This document shows, piece by piece, positions 62,753-64,000 of a stretch of DNA of 64,000 nucleotides. Position 1 is the stretch's first letter, and each line of letters starts with the position of its first letter. The notes beneath the pieces were generated by a model. That model worked only from the letters and a program-made list of their open reading frames with translations, had not been told where the DNA came from and searched no databases. Source of the DNA: Paenibacillus sp. V4I3 (GTDB taxonomy: Bacteria; Bacillota; Bacilli; Paenibacillales; NBRC-103111); NCBI RefSeq assembly GCF_030817215.1, contig NZ_JAUSZA010000001.1:4066501-4130500 (forward strand), written 5' to 3'. A program made the position numbers and the translations under genes.

Positions 62753-63412
62753 TTGCAGCAAGGGTTGTCTGTTTCCTATTTTTGGAGCAAGGATTTTCTG
62801 CTCAGTAAAAAGATGTTGTGGGCGTTTTTCATTTCAAACCTTTTAGGAACTGTTTATGGCTATGAGTGGTACTGGGCACAAATGGTCGATACGATTGCTA
62901 ATTACCCTGTTTGGTACGTATATTTTGTCCCAGACAGCCCAACAGCCAGCTTGTTTTTCACTCTATCAATCGGCTTCCTGCTTATGGACCGTTCTTTGGA
63001 TCAGCAACCTAATAAGCTCTATCGTGCCATTCGCGGGTTTGTTGAAGCATTCGCATTGATTACTTCATTTAAATATGGAATCTGGGCAGTTGCCATGATT
63101 TGGACAGGTGCTTGGCAAGGAGTTCCCGTCGGCTGGGATGGTTGGATGCTGACAGGTTCCCATTTGGCTATGGCTGTGGAAGCACTGCTATTTGTTCGAT
63201 GGTATAGATACAGGCTAACGGCTATTATTATTGTCGCTATGTGGACATTTTGGAACGATTTCATGGATTATGAAAGAGGGATTTTTCCGCGATTACCTCG
63301 GGAACTTGATGACAATCTACTTGCGATTGAATGGTTCACAGTAGCCTTAAGTATATCTGGTATTTTGATAGCAGTTGTATGCCTGCTTATCCGTAAGAAA
63401 AGAAGTACATAA
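62753..63412 (+). CDS. ypjA: DUF1405 membrane protein (YpjA-like)
   Basis: 219 aa with about six hydrophobic segments. FFISNLLGTVYGYEWYWAQM and YVYFVPDSPTASLFF are typical of DUF1405. TTG62753 with AGGAGGAGC. Directly follows qcrC as ypjA does in B. subtilis. Function unknown. Confidence 0.9.
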   Translation: MQQGLSVSYFWSKDFLLSKKMLWAFFISNLLGTVYGYEWYWAQMVDTIANYPVWYVYFVPDSPTASLFFTLSIGFLLMDRSLDQQPNKLYRAIRGFVEAFALITSFKYGIWAVAMIWTGAWQGVPVGWDGWMLTGSHLAMAVEALLFVRWYRYRLTAIIIVAMWTFWNDFMDYERGIFPRLPRELDDNLLAIEWFTVALSISGILIAVVCLLIRKKRST

Positions 63413-63478
63413 CCGCATAGCAGCTGGTCTAAATTGGGACAAACCTCCATATGATGATGGTGAAGGAGGGGATGTCCC

Positions 63479-64000
63479 ATGTTTAATTATTCCGGTATGA
63501 AATGGTTAACGACCACACTTCTGCTGGCAGCCGTTATAAGTATAAGCTCAGCTTGCGGAGTTAGCACGAGTACAAACGGACAAGCCGCTAAGCCAATAGA
63601 TCCTGAACAAGTAGAGCGGATAGCCTTTTTGAACCAAATTGCCGATGATATGTACAAACAAACCATGGATGGTCAAGTAACAGAAGCGAGAAATAAACTG
63701 ATGCAAATGTCTGATCAGATTCCTAAGATTCATTTCGAGGGGATTACATCTGTTGAGGGGTTAAATGCTTTAACGGAGACGATTACACAAGCGAAAAGAG
63801 TTTATAATGCCGCTGCCTATTCACCGGAAGAAGGGCAGGTCGCTGTCGCCAAAATTCGTCTAGCCACGGATGCGCTAACACATAAGAACCAGCCTATGTG
63901 GCTGCAATATTATAAAGTACTGCAAAATGATACAAATAACCTGAACGAGGACGTTAAAGCGAATAAACAAAAGGAGGCGTTGGCGAATTTCGGTAAGCTC
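63479..64000 (+). CDS. ypjB: YpjB-like sporulation protein (3' end outside the window)
   Basis: ATG63479 after GAAGGAGGGGATG; the frame is open to the right edge, 174 codons visible. N-terminal signal peptide (core WLTTTLLLAAVISISS, followed by ACG, possibly a lipoprotein), then a helical extracytoplasmic region (FLNQIADDMYKQTMDGQVTE). Position after ypjA and the layout match YpjB of B. subtilis, a sporulation-linked protein. Confidence 0.82.
   Translation, partial: MFNYSGMKWLTTTLLLAAVISISSACGVSTSTNGQAAKPIDPEQVERIAFLNQIADDMYKQTMDGQVTEARNKLMQMSDQIPKIHFEGITSVEGLNALTETITQAKRVYNAAAYSPEEGQVAVAKIRLATDALTHKNQPMWLQYYKVLQNDTNNLNEDVKANKQKEALANFGKL

Overview
The window is an ordinary, gene-dense chromosomal segment of a spore-forming Firmicute, most likely Paenibacillus or a close relative. 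The evidence is the gene order, which largely follows that of Bacillus subtilis (res genes, prsW-ypeB-ypfA-cmk-rpsA-fni-yphA, der-plsY-gpsA-spoIVA-hbs, mtrB-hepS-menG-hepT-ndk-cheR-aroC-aroB-aroH-trpEDCFBA-hisC-tyrA, ypiF-qcrABC-ypjA-ypjB), the spore genes, the frequent TTG and GTG starts behind strong GGAGG ribosome binding sites, and futalosine-pathway menaquinone genes. I see no prophage, insertion sequence, CRISPR array or rRNA. One tRNA, Pro(GGG), is present. Genes are almost all on the + strand; the exceptions are serA, one hypothetical gene and one polysaccharide deacetylase.

Layout. 1-5133: cytochrome c maturation (resB partial, resC) with the ResDE two-component system. 5270-7240: serA on the minus strand behind a serine-type T-box and a good sigma-A promoter. 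7.4-13.6 kb: accessory genes (rhodanese, CPBP protease, CAP-domain protein, deacetylase) ending in mecA. 13.7-18.8 kb: a DnaG/DnaB-like fusion with a degraded TOPRIM site, prsW, a 51-aa Cys-motif protein where sleB would be expected, ypeB, a PilZ protein and a small membrane protein. 18.9-30.5 kb: cmk, plsC, rpsA-like, fni, yphA, the YIEGIA protein with a 59-aa partner, der, plsY, gpsA, spoVIF, DUF2768, two ferredoxin-like genes around a nucleotidyltransferase, and a yphF-like lipoprotein. 30.8-34.4 kb: spoIVA (interrupted by a +1 frameshift), hbs, tRNA-Pro, a PAP2 protein and mtrB (TRAP). 34.5-40.7 kb: heptaprenyl diphosphate synthase subunits flanking menG, mqnP, ubiX and mqnA, then ndk. 40.9-53.6 kb: cheR and the aro-trp-his-tyr supraoperon. 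53.7-60.2 kb: a deacetylase, a candidate small RNA, an ECF sigma/anti-sigma pair, a phosphatase, two hypotheticals and an LCP protein. 59.8-64 kb: ypiF-like, the menaquinol:cytochrome c reductase (qcrABC), ypjA and partial ypjB.

How the genes fit together. Much of the window serves one respiratory theme: ResB/ResC attach haem to cytochromes c, ResDE senses oxygen limitation, HepS/HepT, MqnA/MqnP/UbiX and MenG make menaquinone, and QcrABC uses it. A second theme is aromatic amino acids: chorismate from AroB/AroC feeds TrpEDCFBA, AroH and TyrA/HisC, and also MqnA. TRAP (mtrB) is about 10 kb upstream of its evident target, a trp leader with NAG triplets every 5 nt followed by an attenuator. A third is sporulation and germination (YpeB, YIEGIA protein, SpoVIF, SpoIVA, YpjB).

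Most worth a second look: (i) a repeat family in which a hairpin with compensatory base changes sits directly against the Shine-Dalgarno of gpsA, a 54-aa HTH gene and aroC; (ii) the spoIVA frameshift, whose repair gives exactly 492 aa; (iii) a consensus promoter driving a transcript of about 75 nt that ends in a terminator (54.7 kb); (iv) a nested multi-stem RNA candidate between fni and yphA; (v) the primase-helicase-like protein lacking TOPRIM acidic residues.
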